Source of the DNA: Solirubrobacterales bacterium
GTDB lineage: Bacteria; Actinomycetota; Thermoleophilia; Solirubrobacterales; 70-9
Assembly (NCBI GenBank): GCA_025936755.1
Contig: JAICSS010000017.1
Coordinates: 1 to 57,745 of the forward strand
Direction: 5' to 3'
Length of the DNA: 57,745 nucleotides
The notes below the pieces were generated by a model that was not told where the DNA came from, ran no database searches, and was given only the letters and a program-made list of their open reading frames with translations. Shown here one piece after another: positions 25,712 through 34,242 of the stretch; position 1 is the stretch's first letter, and every line of letters begins with the position of its first letter. The translations under genes and the position numbers were made by a program.

Positions 25712-26277
25712 TCGCCAGGCTGCGGAAGCAGAGCGGGGAGGGGGGCTTCACGCTCGTCGAGCTGCTGGTCTCCTCGATGATGGGCGTCGTCGTCATGGGC
25801 GCGGTCGCCTCCCTCGTGATCAGCGCCGTGCGGGAGCAGCCGAAGATCAGCAAGGAAGTCCAGAACGTCAGCAACGCCCGCTGGATGCTCGAACGCCTCA
25901 CCCACGAACTCCGCAACGGGGTCGCGGTCAAGGAAGGGACCGCCAGCAAAATCTCCTTCGAAGGCTACGTCCGCCGCACCACCTGCGGAGGGTCGACGCC
26001 ACTTGCCGCGGCCAGCCCGGCGATCAAGTGCCGCATCACCTACGAATGCTCGACCACCGCCTGCACCCGCAAGGAGACCAGCCCGGAAACCACCAGCGGG
26101 ACCGCCGAGCCGGTCTTCAGCGGCTTGATCAGCAATCAGATCTTCACCTACGTGCCCAGCGCGGCGAACGCCACCTACGTCAAAGCGACCCTTCAGTTCC
26201 CCGATCCGACCGACGCCGGCTCCCCGCTCGTGATCTCGAGCGGCGCCAGCCTCCGCAACGCCACCCTGGGGTACTGA
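25708..26277 (+). CDS. prepilin-type minor pilin (PilW position)
   Basis: 189 residues. Type III signal: Gly13 followed by FTLVELLVSSMMGVVVMGAV, with Glu18 as the conserved Glu5. The head domain has several Cys (TTCGG, IKCRITYECSTTACT). The GTG start overlaps the stop of the upstream secreted protein (GTGA) and its stop overlaps the next minor pilin (TGATG), so the three are translated together. Minor pilins prime fibre assembly and can present a tip protein. The helix and order fit PilW; the head domain itself shows no clear family match by eye. Confidence 0.8.
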   Translation: MIARLRKQSGEGGFTLVELLVSSMMGVVVMGAVASLVISAVREQPKISKEVQNVSNARWMLERLTHELRNGVAVKEGTASKISFEGYVRRTTCGGSTPLAAASPAIKCRITYECSTTACTRKETSPETTSGTAEPVFSGLISNQIFTYVPSAANATYVKATLQFPDPTDAGSPLVISSGASLRNATLGY

Positions 26278-27674
26278 TGGGCTGCCGGGAGGACAGGGAG
26301 GCCGGGTTCACGATCATCGAGGTCCTGATCGCGATCCTGATCGTCTCGATCGCGTCGATGACGACCTTCACCCTGATGTCGGCCGCGACCCGCAACGCGC
26401 AGCGAGCCGAGGCCAGCCAGGTCGCGCTCGATTACGCCGAACAGGAACTCGAGCTGCTGCGGAGCATGGAAGACAAAAACCTTGCCCTGACCGCGTCGCC
26501 GTCCACCTCGACCAACCCCAACAGCCCCAACAGCCGCGTCGACAACGGGACCTTCGCGCTCTCGCGGCAGCCGCTCGGCAACTACCGCAACCTGGTGGTC
26601 AACGGCGGCAGCCTCTACGGAGGCAGCTACGTCGCCGGCGGCACCGTCAACCCGGGCCCGACCAAATTCACCAGCGGCGACGTCAGCGGCCGGGTCTACC
26701 GCTACATCGTCTGGCGCAACGACGAAAAATGCTCGGAAACGAACTGTCCCGGCAAACAGGACTACAAACAGATCGTCGTCGCGGTGCGGCTGGACACGCC
26801 ACCCAACCAGGCGGCGGAACGCGGATACGTGGAAGTGCAGTCGAACTTCGTCAGCCCGACCGACAACAAGGAAAACGACCCGCTGCCGAATGAGAACGGG
26901 GAAGTGATCACCGCCCAGCAGTTCTTCCTCACCGACACGCCGTGCTCGGCGTCCGGGTCGACCTCGCGCCAGGAACCGACCGCCAACCACCTCCTCCACA
27001 ACACCCTAGGCACCTGTGCCAGCGGCCCGCAGACGGGGACGACCCCGGGCGCGCCGGACGCGCTCCTGCTCGGCAGCCCGCCCGATCCCGACCCCGAAGA
27101 CATCAATGACCCGCTCAAGTACGACTACGCCAACGATTCCTACCTCGACACCTCGCCCGACGCCGGCGTCGGCGTGCAGATCCGCAAAGACGACACCAAC
27201 GGCTGCCACTACACGCCGACCGGAACGACCAATCCCGAGTCGCAGGTGCACCGCTGGGTCACCGACCCGATGGCCGAAAGCTTCGTCCTCAACAGCAAGG
27301 TGACGCTCGAAGTCTTCACCCAGTCGATCAACAAAGCCCAGTCCTCCGGCAAGCTCTGCATCTACCTCTTCAAACGGCACGAAGTCGGGTCGCCGCCGGT
27401 CGCGACCGACACGATGCTGACCGACTCGCTCGGCGGGACCCCCTACTGGACCTACTTCGAATCGCCGATCTGGACGACCGAACTGAAGCCCAAAACCCTG
27501 ACGATGGCCCTCGGCGAAGCGCCGTATACGATCCCGGCCGGCGACCGGCTCGGGGTGGCGTTCAGCGTCGAACGCCAGTCGACCCCGGCCGACGCACTCT
27601 CCTTCATGTACGACCACCCACAAGCCCCGACCCGGATCGAGGTCGACACCCCCACGCCGATCGACGGGGGCTGA
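26277..27674 (+). CDS. large prepilin-type minor pilin (PilV position)
   Basis: 465 residues. Prepilin signal: Gly10 followed by FTIIEVLIAILIVSIASMTTF, Glu15 as Glu5. It is much longer than ordinary minor pilins (about 150-200), with an extra C-terminal beta-rich domain (about 280-465: VGVQIRKDDTNGCHYTP, SFVLNSKVTLEVFTQS, LCIYLFKRHE, LGVAFSVERQ) that looks like a lectin- or carbohydrate-binding-type sandwich. It may act as the pilus tip adhesin (inference). Translation is coupled to the upstream pilin by a TGATG overlap and it is followed 3 bp later by pilD. Confidence 0.75.
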   Translation: MGCREDREAGFTIIEVLIAILIVSIASMTTFTLMSAATRNAQRAEASQVALDYAEQELELLRSMEDKNLALTASPSTSTNPNSPNSRVDNGTFALSRQPLGNYRNLVVNGGSLYGGSYVAGGTVNPGPTKFTSGDVSGRVYRYIVWRNDEKCSETNCPGKQDYKQIVVAVRLDTPPNQAAERGYVEVQSNFVSPTDNKENDPLPNENGEVITAQQFFLTDTPCSASGSTSRQEPTANHLLHNTLGTCASGPQTGTTPGAPDALLLGSPPDPDPEDINDPLKYDYANDSYLDTSPDAGVGVQIRKDDTNGCHYTPTGTTNPESQVHRWVTDPMAESFVLNSKVTLEVFTQSINKAQSSGKLCIYLFKRHEVGSPPVATDTMLTDSLGGTPYWTYFESPIWTTELKPKTLTMALGEAPYTIPAGDRLGVAFSVERQSTPADALSFMYDHPQAPTRIEVDTPTPIDGG

Positions 27675-27677
27675 ACC

Positions 27678-28433
27678 TTGGCCGCAGCCCTGGCCCTCGC
27701 CTTCGCCGGGGGGTTGATCTTCGGCAGCTTCCTCACCGTCGTCGCCCACCGGGTCCCGCGCGGGGAATCGGTCGTCGGCGGCCGCTCGCACTGCCCCCAC
27801 TGCGGGGCGCAGATCGCCGCCTACGACAACGTGCCGGTGCTCTCATGGCTGCTGCTGCGGGGTCGCAGCCGCTGCTGCGGGGAGCCGATCTCACCGCGCT
27901 ACCCGCTCACCGAGCTCGCTCTGGCGGCGCTCTGGACGGCGACGGTCGCCGTTCTCTGGGAGGACCCGGCCGAAATCGCCCTCGGGCTCGTCTTCGTCTT
28001 CACGCTGCTGGCGGTGACGCTGACCGACCTCGAGCGGCGGGTCATCCCCAACAAGATCCTTCTCGCGGCGGCGATCGCCGGCCTGGCCATCGCCGCGGTG
28101 GGCGATCCCTCGAGCCTGCCCGAGAGACTGCTCGCGGCCGCGGCCGCCGGAGGCGTCCTCTTCCTCGTCGTCCTCGCCTATCCCCGCGGGATGGGCCTCG
28201 GCGACGTCAAGCTGACCGCGCTGATGGGTCTCTACCTGGGGCGCAACGTCGCCCCCGCCGTTCTGGTCGCGCTGCTGCTCGGCTCGATCGTCGGCCTGGC
28301 GATGATCGCCCGCCACGGCGCGGCCGCCCGCAAGCAGGCGATCCCGTTTGGGCCGTTTCTTGCAGTCGGCGGCGTGGTCGGCTTGCTGGCGGGCGATCAG
28401 CTGGTCGACCTGTACCTCTCGACCTTCTCCTAG
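27678..28433 (+). CDS. pilD: prepilin peptidase / N-methyltransferase PilD
   Basis: 251 residues, polytopic. The N-terminal methylase segment has CPHC (39-42), AYDNVPVLSWLLLRG and ISPRYPLTE; the peptidase aspartates are Asp117 (LTDLERRVIPN) and Asp176 (GMGLGDVKL). It cleaves and methylates PilA and the minor pilins of this locus. The second zinc-binding pair, usually CRxC, reads SRCC (Ser64, Cys66, Cys67), so metal binding may be altered. TTG start, 3 bp after the upstream pilin gene. Confidence 0.9.
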   Translation: MAAALALAFAGGLIFGSFLTVVAHRVPRGESVVGGRSHCPHCGAQIAAYDNVPVLSWLLLRGRSRCCGEPISPRYPLTELALAALWTATVAVLWEDPAEIALGLVFVFTLLAVTLTDLERRVIPNKILLAAAIAGLAIAAVGDPSSLPERLLAAAAAGGVLFLVVLAYPRGMGLGDVKLTALMGLYLGRNVAPAVLVALLLGSIVGLAMIARHGAAARKQAIPFGPFLAVGGVVGLLAGDQLVDLYLSTFS

Positions 28434-28517
28434 TTTCAAGTAGTTGCACGGCGAAAGTTTTCGGCGGAATCTGCCGATTCAGGGAATGCGCTCCGCACCG
28501 GGGCGAATGACATTCCC

Positions 28518-29654
28518 ATGCAACTGACGAAACCGATCAACCTTCCGAAGCCCTCGCTCGGCTCGCTGGGCGCCCTGCGCCGCGGCAAGAAGAACGGCAG
28601 CCTCGCCGGCCTCAGCATCGAGGCCGGCAGCCTGGCGGTGGCCGGGGTGGCGGTCAACGGCAGCCCCCAGCTGACCGCCTCGGCCGTGCAGCCCCTGCGG
28701 CCTGGCGTCTTCCACGAGGGCGAGGTGATCGACCCCAGCGGGCTCACGGCCGCGGTCAAGGAGCTCTACTCGCGGCAGAAGCTGCCCAAGCAGGTGCGGC
28801 TCGGGATCGGCAACCAGCGGGTGATCGTCCGCGCCCTGCGGCTGCCCCTGATCGGGGACCCGAAGGAGATGGAGGCGGCGATCCGCTTCCAGGCCCAGGA
28901 GCAGATCCCGATGCCGCTCGACCAGGCGGTGCTCCAGCACCAGGTGGTCGGCGGCGTTCCGGCCGAGGAGGGGGCCACCCCTCAGGTCGACGTCGTCGTC
29001 GTCGCCGCCCGCCGCGAGATGGTCGCCTCCTTCCTCGAGCCGCTGCGCCGGGCCGGGCTCGAGCCCGCCGGCATCGACCTCTCCGCCTTCGGGATGATCC
29101 GGGCGCTGGCGCCGCTGGCCGCCCAGCCGGCGCAGGCCGAGGACGGCGCCGCGGCCTCCCAGGAGTCGATCCTCTACTGCAACGTCGGCGACGTGATGAA
29201 CCTGGCGGTCGCCCGCGGCCGCTCCTGCCTCTTCACCCGCGTCTCGGGGATCGGGATGGAGTCGATGGTCGCCCGGCTCTCGACCGAGCGCGCCCTCAGC
29301 CCCGAACACGCCGAGCAATGGCTGCTCTTCGTCGGCCTGGAGACGCCGGTCGCCGAGATCCAGGGGGACCCCGAGATCGTCGCCGCCGCCCGGCGGGCGA
29401 ACGAAGAGGGGGTCACCGCGATGGTCGACGAGCTGCGCCTCTCCCTCGATTACTACCGCGCGCTCGACAGCGCCGTCCCGGTCTCGCGCGTCGTTCTCTG
29501 CGGGACGGGCAGCGCGATCGCGGGCCTCGCCCCGGCGATGGAAGAGCAGGTCGGGCTGCCGATCTCGGCGCCGCGTCCGGCGGCGCTTTCAGGGCTCGAC
29601 GAGGCCACGGCGGCGCGGCTGGTGCTGCCGCTGGGCCTGGGACTGGAGAGCTGA
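28518..29654 (+). CDS. pilM: type IV pilus assembly protein PilM
   Basis: 378 residues of the actin-like PilM/SHS2 family: LAGLSIEAGSLAVAGVAV at the first subdomain, MEAAIRFQAQEQIPMPLDQAV, the SILYCNVGDVMNLAVARG phosphate-loop strand, and VVLCGTGSAIAGLAPAMEEQV near the C-terminus. PilM binds the cytoplasmic N-terminus of PilN and links the motor to the PilN/PilO alignment complex. It begins after an 84-bp gap, then runs tightly into pilN (3 bp), pilO and the pilP-position gene, forming the alignment operon. Confidence 0.88.
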   Translation: MQLTKPINLPKPSLGSLGALRRGKKNGSLAGLSIEAGSLAVAGVAVNGSPQLTASAVQPLRPGVFHEGEVIDPSGLTAAVKELYSRQKLPKQVRLGIGNQRVIVRALRLPLIGDPKEMEAAIRFQAQEQIPMPLDQAVLQHQVVGGVPAEEGATPQVDVVVVAARREMVASFLEPLRRAGLEPAGIDLSAFGMIRALAPLAAQPAQAEDGAAASQESILYCNVGDVMNLAVARGRSCLFTRVSGIGMESMVARLSTERALSPEHAEQWLLFVGLETPVAEIQGDPEIVAAARRANEEGVTAMVDELRLSLDYYRALDSAVPVSRVVLCGTGSAIAGLAPAMEEQVGLPISAPRPAALSGLDEATAARLVLPLGLGLES

Positions 29655-29657
29655 GGC

Positions 29658-30419
29658 ATGCGTCCGATCGACCTCACTCCCTCGGAGATGCGCCAGGGCG
29701 CCCGCGCCCCGATGCGCACCGGCCCGATTCCCTACATCCTCCTCGGCGCCCTCGTCGCCGTCCTCGCCGGCGTCGCCCTGCTGGTCACCACCGGCAACCA
29801 GGTCTCCGAACGGGAAACCGAAGTGGCGCAGTTGAAGCGCGAAGACTCGGCCGCCAAGCAGGAAGCCCGCCGGCTGGCGCCCTATGTGCAATTCCAGACC
29901 CTGCACGAACAGCGGCTGGCGACGGTCTCCAGCCTCGCCGACAGCCGCTTCGACTGGGAACGCGTGGTCCGCGAACTCTCCCTGGTCCTTCCCGCCGACG
30001 TCTGGCTGACCGAACTGAAGGCCTCGGCTTCGGCTGAAGCCGAAGGGGGCGACAGCGGCCTGCGGAGCTCGATCGCCGGTCCGGCGATGGAACTCGAAGG
30101 CTGCGCCGTCGGTCAGGAGTCGGTCGCACGCTTCGTCACCGTGCTGAAGGACATCGACGGGGTCACCCGCGTCGCCGTCGCCTCCTCTGAACTGCCCTCC
30201 AGCGGCGAAGGGGAAGCCTCCTCGGAAGGCGGGGAATCCGAAGGCGGGAGCGAGTGCCGGACGCGCAAATACATCGCCAAATTCAGCATCGTCGTCGCCT
30301 TCGACGCCGCTCCGGTCCCGATCACCGCCGAAGGCGAAGGCGAAGCTCCGGCGACCGCGACTGAAACGGCGGAAACGACCTCGACCGAAACCGAATCGAC
30401 CGAAGGCGAAGAAGGATGA
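29658..30419 (+). CDS. pilN: type IV pilus alignment protein PilN
   Basis: 253 residues. The N-terminus carries the PilN motif IDLTPSEMR (residues 4-12) that binds PilM; one transmembrane helix follows (about 26-44), then a coiled coil and a PilN-type ferredoxin-like domain (VVRELSLVLPADVWLTELK). An acidic Ser/Glu/Gly-rich insert and a Thr/Glu-rich C-terminal tail are unusual. Its stop overlaps the pilO start (ATGA). Confidence 0.87.
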   Translation: MRPIDLTPSEMRQGARAPMRTGPIPYILLGALVAVLAGVALLVTTGNQVSERETEVAQLKREDSAAKQEARRLAPYVQFQTLHEQRLATVSSLADSRFDWERVVRELSLVLPADVWLTELKASASAEAEGGDSGLRSSIAGPAMELEGCAVGQESVARFVTVLKDIDGVTRVAVASSELPSSGEGEASSEGGESEGGSECRTRKYIAKFSIVVAFDAAPVPITAEGEGEAPATATETAETTSTETESTEGEEG

Positions 30420-31180
30420 GCCAAAGCAATCGCATCATCGTCGCCATGCTCGCCCTCGTCGCCCTCGCGATCGGGTTCTGGATGCTGCTTCTCAGCCCGA
30501 AGAAGGAAGAAGTAAGCAAACTCGACCAGCAGGTCGCGAAACAGGAACAGCTTCTCTCTGCCCACCAGGCGGAAGCCCAGCGAGGCCTTGCTGCGCAGAA
30601 GTCCTTCCCGAGCGCCTACCGGGACCTCGTAGTGCTCGGCAAGGCCGCGCCGGCCGACGACGACACCGCCTCGCTGATCGTGCAGTTGAGCCAGATCGCA
30701 CGAAGCTCGGGGGTGCGGTTCGAGACCTTCGTTCTCGCCCCCGCCAGCGGCGGCGAATCGAAAGCCCCCGAACCGGTTGCGGCTCCCGAACCAGGGCAGC
30801 CCTCCTCCTTCGTCTCGCCAACCGAGGTCGCGGCCTCGACGATGCCGATCGGCGCCTCGATCGGCCCGGCCGGGCTGGCGGTGATGCCGTACACGCTCAC
30901 CTTCAAAGGCAACTTCTTCAACGTCGCCGACTTCATCCACGGGCTCGACTCGCTCGTTCGGTCGAACAACGAAAAGGTCGAGGTGACGGGCCGCCTGGTC
31001 ACGATCAACGGGTTCACCCTCACCGAAGACAGCGTCAAGAGGTTCCCTGCCCTGGAAGCGAGCTTCACGGTCACCACCTTCCTCGTCCCCCCCGAACAGG
31101 GAGTCACCGCGGGGGCCACCCCGAGCAGCCCCGAACCTTCGACCACCCAGGTCTCGACGACGATCGGAGGGACCCCGTGA
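30416..31180 (+). CDS. pilO: type IV pilus alignment protein PilO
   Basis: 254 residues: N-terminal transmembrane helix (about 7-27), a coiled coil (EEVSKLDQQVAKQEQLLSA), then the PilO core with LIVQLSQIARSSGVRFETF and YTLTFKGNFFNVADFIHGLDSLVR. A Pro/Glu linker interrupts the core near 115-130. It pairs with PilN to form the inner-membrane alignment complex. Start and stop overlap the neighbouring genes (ATGA and GTGA). Confidence 0.87.
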   Translation: MSQSNRIIVAMLALVALAIGFWMLLLSPKKEEVSKLDQQVAKQEQLLSAHQAEAQRGLAAQKSFPSAYRDLVVLGKAAPADDDTASLIVQLSQIARSSGVRFETFVLAPASGGESKAPEPVAAPEPGQPSSFVSPTEVAASTMPIGASIGPAGLAVMPYTLTFKGNFFNVADFIHGLDSLVRSNNEKVEVTGRLVTINGFTLTEDSVKRFPALEASFTVTTFLVPPEQGVTAGATPSSPEPSTTQVSTTIGGTP

Positions 31181-32010
31181 AGCGGCTCGGCCCGGAGCTG
31201 AAGATGCCGAAGTTCAAGGGCGGCGAGACGAAGGTCCCGCCCTTCCTCGCGGACCTCTACCACGACATCCGCGACCGCGGGCTGCTGCCCGTGATCGCGC
31301 TGATCGTCGTCGCGATCCTCGCCGCCCCCGTCCTGCTCAAGGACGAAAGCGACAAGGCATCCGCGCCGCCCGCTCCGCCCGCTGGAAACCCGGGCATCGC
31401 GGGCGCTTCCGCCAAGACCCTGACCGTGGTCAAATCCTCACCGGGGCTGCGCGACTACAAGGAACGCCTGCGGCGTCGCGAGCCTTCGAACCCCTTCAGG
31501 CAGCACTACACGGGCCCCGTCCTCCAGGGCTCGCAACTCAACGAAGCCAGCACGACGACCTCGACGGTCGAAGAAGGCTCGAGCAGCGGCCCGGAAGCTC
31601 CCTCGTCGAGCGGCGGCACGGTCACGACCACCACGCGGCACCGGCTGATCTTCTTCTCCTTTGCGGTCGACGTGCGGATCGGCAAGGTGCGGACGAAGCC
31701 GGACGGGACGCTGGAAAAATCGGAACCGGAAGACCGCGAAAAAGTGCTCGCGCCGGCCGCGCTCCCGGGGGAGAAGACCCCGGTCGTCACCTATCTCGGC
31801 CTCGGCGACAAGGGCCACAACCCCTTGTTCATGGTCTCCGAAGAAGTCAGCGCCGTGTTCGGCGAAGGCAAGTGCGTCTCGGGCACCGGTCGCTGCCAGC
31901 TGATCGAACTGGAACCGGGGATCCCGGAGATCTTCGAATACGGCGAAAACAAGGTTCGCTACAAGATCAACGTGCTCAAGATCGTCCCCGTCGTCACTCA
32001 TAAATCCTGA
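31177..32010 (+). CDS. single-pass membrane protein at the PilP position
   Basis: 277 residues: a basic N-terminus, one transmembrane helix (about 35-54, GLLPVIALIVVAILAAPVLL), a Pro/Ala and Ser/Thr-rich linker (to about 150), then a small beta-rich domain (RLIFFSFAVDVRIGKVRT, VVTYLGLGDKGHNPLFMVSE, CQLIELEPGIPEIF) with two Cys. Gene order pilM-N-O-this gene matches PilP, which is normally a lipoprotein bridging PilO to the secretin; no lipobox is present and no secretin is found. It may cap the alignment complex in a monoderm (inference). GTG start overlaps pilO. Confidence 0.6.
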   Translation: MKRLGPELKMPKFKGGETKVPPFLADLYHDIRDRGLLPVIALIVVAILAAPVLLKDESDKASAPPAPPAGNPGIAGASAKTLTVVKSSPGLRDYKERLRRREPSNPFRQHYTGPVLQGSQLNEASTTTSTVEEGSSSGPEAPSSSGGTVTTTTRHRLIFFSFAVDVRIGKVRTKPDGTLEKSEPEDREKVLAPAALPGEKTPVVTYLGLGDKGHNPLFMVSEEVSAVFGEGKCVSGTGRCQLIELEPGIPEIFEYGENKVRYKINVLKIVPVVTHKS

Positions 32011-32030
32011 TCCCAGCGCCGTTTCCCCAA

Positions 32031-32062
32031 GGCTTCAGTAAGTGAAGCCATGGCGCTACACT
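32031..32062 (+). promoter_or_regulatory. promoter and inverted-repeat operator of the first HxlR gene
   Basis: TTCAGT (32034-32039) and TACACT (32057-32062) are separated by 17 bp. The perfect repeat GGCTTCA/TGAAGCC (32031-32049) covers the -35 box, and the related palindrome CTTCTTGAAG follows at about 32061-32070 over the start point. This fits autoregulation. Confidence 0.5.
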
Positions 32063-32104
32063 TCTTGAAGCGAGATTGGTCCCACCGCCTTTCTCCTTCC
32101 GATC

Positions 32105-32455
32105 ATGAGTGCCGAGAGCAACTCAACCTGCCCCGTCTGCAAGACCGCCGAAGTTGTTTGCGGGAAGTGGACGCTGCTGCTGATCCGCGACCTGGCCGAG
32201 GGCAACGCCCGCTTCTGCGAGCTCGAGCGCTCGCTGGAGGGGATCAGCCCCCGGACCCTCTCCCTGCGCCTGCGGGCGCTGGAGGAGGAGGGCGTCGTCG
32301 AGCGCCACACCTACCCCGAGGTGCCGCCGCGAGTCGAGTACGCGCTCACCGCCAAGGGCAAGGCCCTGGTGCCGCTGGTCGAGGACATGCGCCGCTACGG
32401 CATGCGCTGGCTGCTGGGCGACGCGGCCGACGCGCGTCAGCCCGCCGCCGTCTAG
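32105..32455 (+). CDS. HxlR-family transcriptional regulator
   Basis: 116 residues, a MarR-like winged helix of the HxlR type: CPVCKTAEVVCGKWTLLLIRDLAEG, RFCELERSLEGISPRTLSLRLRALEEEGVVER, and the beta-wing YPEVPPRVEYALTAKGKAL. The Cys pair CPVC near residues 9-12 may sense oxidation or a metal. It has its own promoter with palindromic repeats. An 8-bp hairpin (32460-32483) follows its stop. Confidence 0.85.
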   Translation: MSAESNSTCPVCKTAEVVCGKWTLLLIRDLAEGNARFCELERSLEGISPRTLSLRLRALEEEGVVERHTYPEVPPRVEYALTAKGKALVPLVEDMRRYGMRWLLGDAADARQPAAV

Positions 32456-32459
32456 TTAC

Positions 32460-32483
32460 CGCCTGCAAGCGTTTGTGCAGGCG
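32460..32483 (+). terminator. hairpin after hxlR, no T run
   Basis: CGCCTGCA (32460-32467) pairs perfectly with TGCAGGCG (32476-32483) around an 8-nt loop. A second, weaker repeat GGCTCA/TGAGCC lies at 32490-32517. Without a T run, terminator function is uncertain. Confidence 0.35.
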
Positions 32484-32517
32484 CAGGAGGGCTCACGCCC
32501 GAGCGGAAGCCTGAGCC

Positions 32518-34164
32518 GTGCGGGATTTCCTCCTCAACGAATCGATCAAACGCCTTGCGACCGAGGCCGCGACGCGGTTGAGCTCCCTGGTGGCGATGGG
32601 AGAGGAGATTCCCTTCGACGTCGCCGCCGACGGCGGCGACGATTCGGCCTTCTACAGCTACGTGCCGATGACCGGTCGCTACGTCAGCGAGCACGCCGAG
32701 GAGCTGCGTCGGCTGCCGAGCTTCGGGCCGGCGCGGGAGGCGACCGTGGAAGCCGGCGTCGCCGCTCCCTATCTGGAGGCGCGGGGGCAGGGCGTTCCCG
32801 CCGACCCGGGCGCCCGGGCCGAGCTGATGCTGATCACGTTCTTCGCCGAGCTTTGGGAAGGATCCGCGGGCTTCGTGCTCGATCGCGAGCGCCTGGAGGC
32901 GGCGCTGGCGACCCTCGACGCCGAATCCCGCGACGCCGACGAGGCCGAGGTGCTGATGGTCCCGCTCGTCGGCCTGCGGATGCCGATGCCGCGGCTGCAG
33001 CTGCCGCACGACGTCCGCATCGTCCGCGCCGACTCGATCGAGGCCCCGGTCGAGTCGATGCGCAGCGAGGGCATGGGTCGCGCCGCCTGGGAGCCGCAGT
33101 ACCTGGCCGTCGCCGAGCAGGATCCCGAGGGCGGGGTCGAGAGCGCCCTGCAGCAGCTGCGCGAGCTGATCAGCGTGATGAGGATGTTCAAGGGGGGAGG
33201 GATCGGCCTCGGCCCCTACGCCTTCGCCCCCACCGGCGAGGGCTGCTGGCGGCGGATCGCCACCGGCGCCCCGGCCACCCGCCCTGGCGGCTACCGCCTC
33301 GACGAGGAGGAGGGCGAAGAGCTGATCGAGTTCTGCGCCGCGCTGGAGGCCCGGCCGGACCCCGACAACGCCCTCACCTGGGCGGTCGGGCGCTTCGAGA
33401 TGGGCTGCGAGCGCGGCACCGCGCTCGAGGGCCTCAGCGACCACCTGCTGGCGATGCGCGCCGTGCTCGAGGGGCACGGGCCGGTCGGCGCCTCGCTGCC
33501 GCTGCGCGCGGCGGCGCTGATCGCCGACGAGGAGATGGACCGGATCGAGGCCGGCGAACGGGTCGAGGAGGTGCTCGGGCTGGAGCGGGCGATGATGAAC
33601 GGCCGTCCCGTCGAAGGCGCCGTCGCGCTCGCGACCTGGCTCGAGGAGAACGCCCGCAGGTTGCTGCGCCAGGCGGCCCTTGGGGAGCTCGGCAACGACC
33701 TCAGCACCGTCGCCGACGAGACCCTGATCGTCAGCGGCCTCGCCGAAGGCGACGCCGAGATCATGGTCTCGGCCGAGGAGACGGCGCCGGAGCCGGACTT
33801 CGTCCCCGAGCCCGAGTCGGAGGAGATCTCGATCGAAGCGGTCGAGCCCCTGCCTTCCGCCGAACTTCAACTGCCCGTCGACGCACTACCGGAGGAGGAG
33901 TACGTGGAGCAGGAGACCCGCATCATGGAGCCGGTCCCGGCCGAGGACGAGATCAGGATCACCGCCACCCCGTGGCTGGAGGAGGTCTCCGATCCGCGCG
34001 GCGGCGAGACGATCGACTGGCCGGCCGACTCCGACCGCGACATCCAGCACCGCGAGAAGATCGACACCCCCCGCGTGCGCCATCTCTTCCCGGTACCCGA
34101 GGACGCCGACTGGGAAGTCAGCCACCTCGAGTTCGAGTACTCGCGCGGCCGCGCGCGGCAGTAG
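32518..34164 (+). CDS. large hypothetical protein with a possible degenerate HEPN region
   Basis: 548 residues, GTG start; not a family I recognise with confidence. Residues 1-240 are mixed alpha/beta. Residues about 255-390 are helical and pattern like ApeA-type HEPN domains: a helix with RFEMGCERGTALEGLSDHLLAMRAVLEG, LPLRAAALIADEE, then VEEVLGLERAMMNGRPVEG and LATWLEENARRLLRQAA. The HEPN RNase signature (R-x4-6-H) is missing, so it would be inactive as an RNase. Residues 400-548 are acidic and probably disordered. It has no signal peptide. Its bias is like that of native genes. Follows hxlR by 62 bp. Confidence 0.5.
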   Translation: MRDFLLNESIKRLATEAATRLSSLVAMGEEIPFDVAADGGDDSAFYSYVPMTGRYVSEHAEELRRLPSFGPAREATVEAGVAAPYLEARGQGVPADPGARAELMLITFFAELWEGSAGFVLDRERLEAALATLDAESRDADEAEVLMVPLVGLRMPMPRLQLPHDVRIVRADSIEAPVESMRSEGMGRAAWEPQYLAVAEQDPEGGVESALQQLRELISVMRMFKGGGIGLGPYAFAPTGEGCWRRIATGAPATRPGGYRLDEEEGEELIEFCAALEARPDPDNALTWAVGRFEMGCERGTALEGLSDHLLAMRAVLEGHGPVGASLPLRAAALIADEEMDRIEAGERVEEVLGLERAMMNGRPVEGAVALATWLEENARRLLRQAALGELGNDLSTVADETLIVSGLAEGDAEIMVSAEETAPEPDFVPEPESEEISIEAVEPLPSAELQLPVDALPEEEYVEQETRIMEPVPAEDEIRITATPWLEEVSDPRGGETIDWPADSDRDIQHREKIDTPRVRHLFPVPEDADWEVSHLEFEYSRGRARQ

Positions 34165-34171
34165 TCGCAAC

Positions 34172-34177
34172 TAAAAT
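34172..34177 (+). promoter_or_regulatory. -10 box for the nucleotidyltransferase / winged-helix pair
   Basis: TAAAAT, 42 nt before the start codon, places the transcript start near 34184, just before an array of inverted repeats. No clear -35 box is visible. Confidence 0.45.
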
Positions 34178-34194
34178 TGCGGCACCTCTCCTGA

Positions 34195-34242
34195 GAGATG
34201 CTTAACATCTCGATTCGAGATGAACAACATCGCGAATCGAGA
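34195..34242 (+). promoter_or_regulatory. palindrome array over the start of the nucleotidyltransferase gene
   Basis: GAGATG (34195-34200) pairs with CATCTC (34206-34211); CATCTCG and CGAGATG form the perfect palindrome CATCTCGATTCGAGATG (34206-34222), which includes the start codon; and TCTCGATTCG (34208-34217) recurs inverted as CGAATCGAGA (34233-34242). This looks like an autorepressor operator, or a structured leader. Confidence 0.6.
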
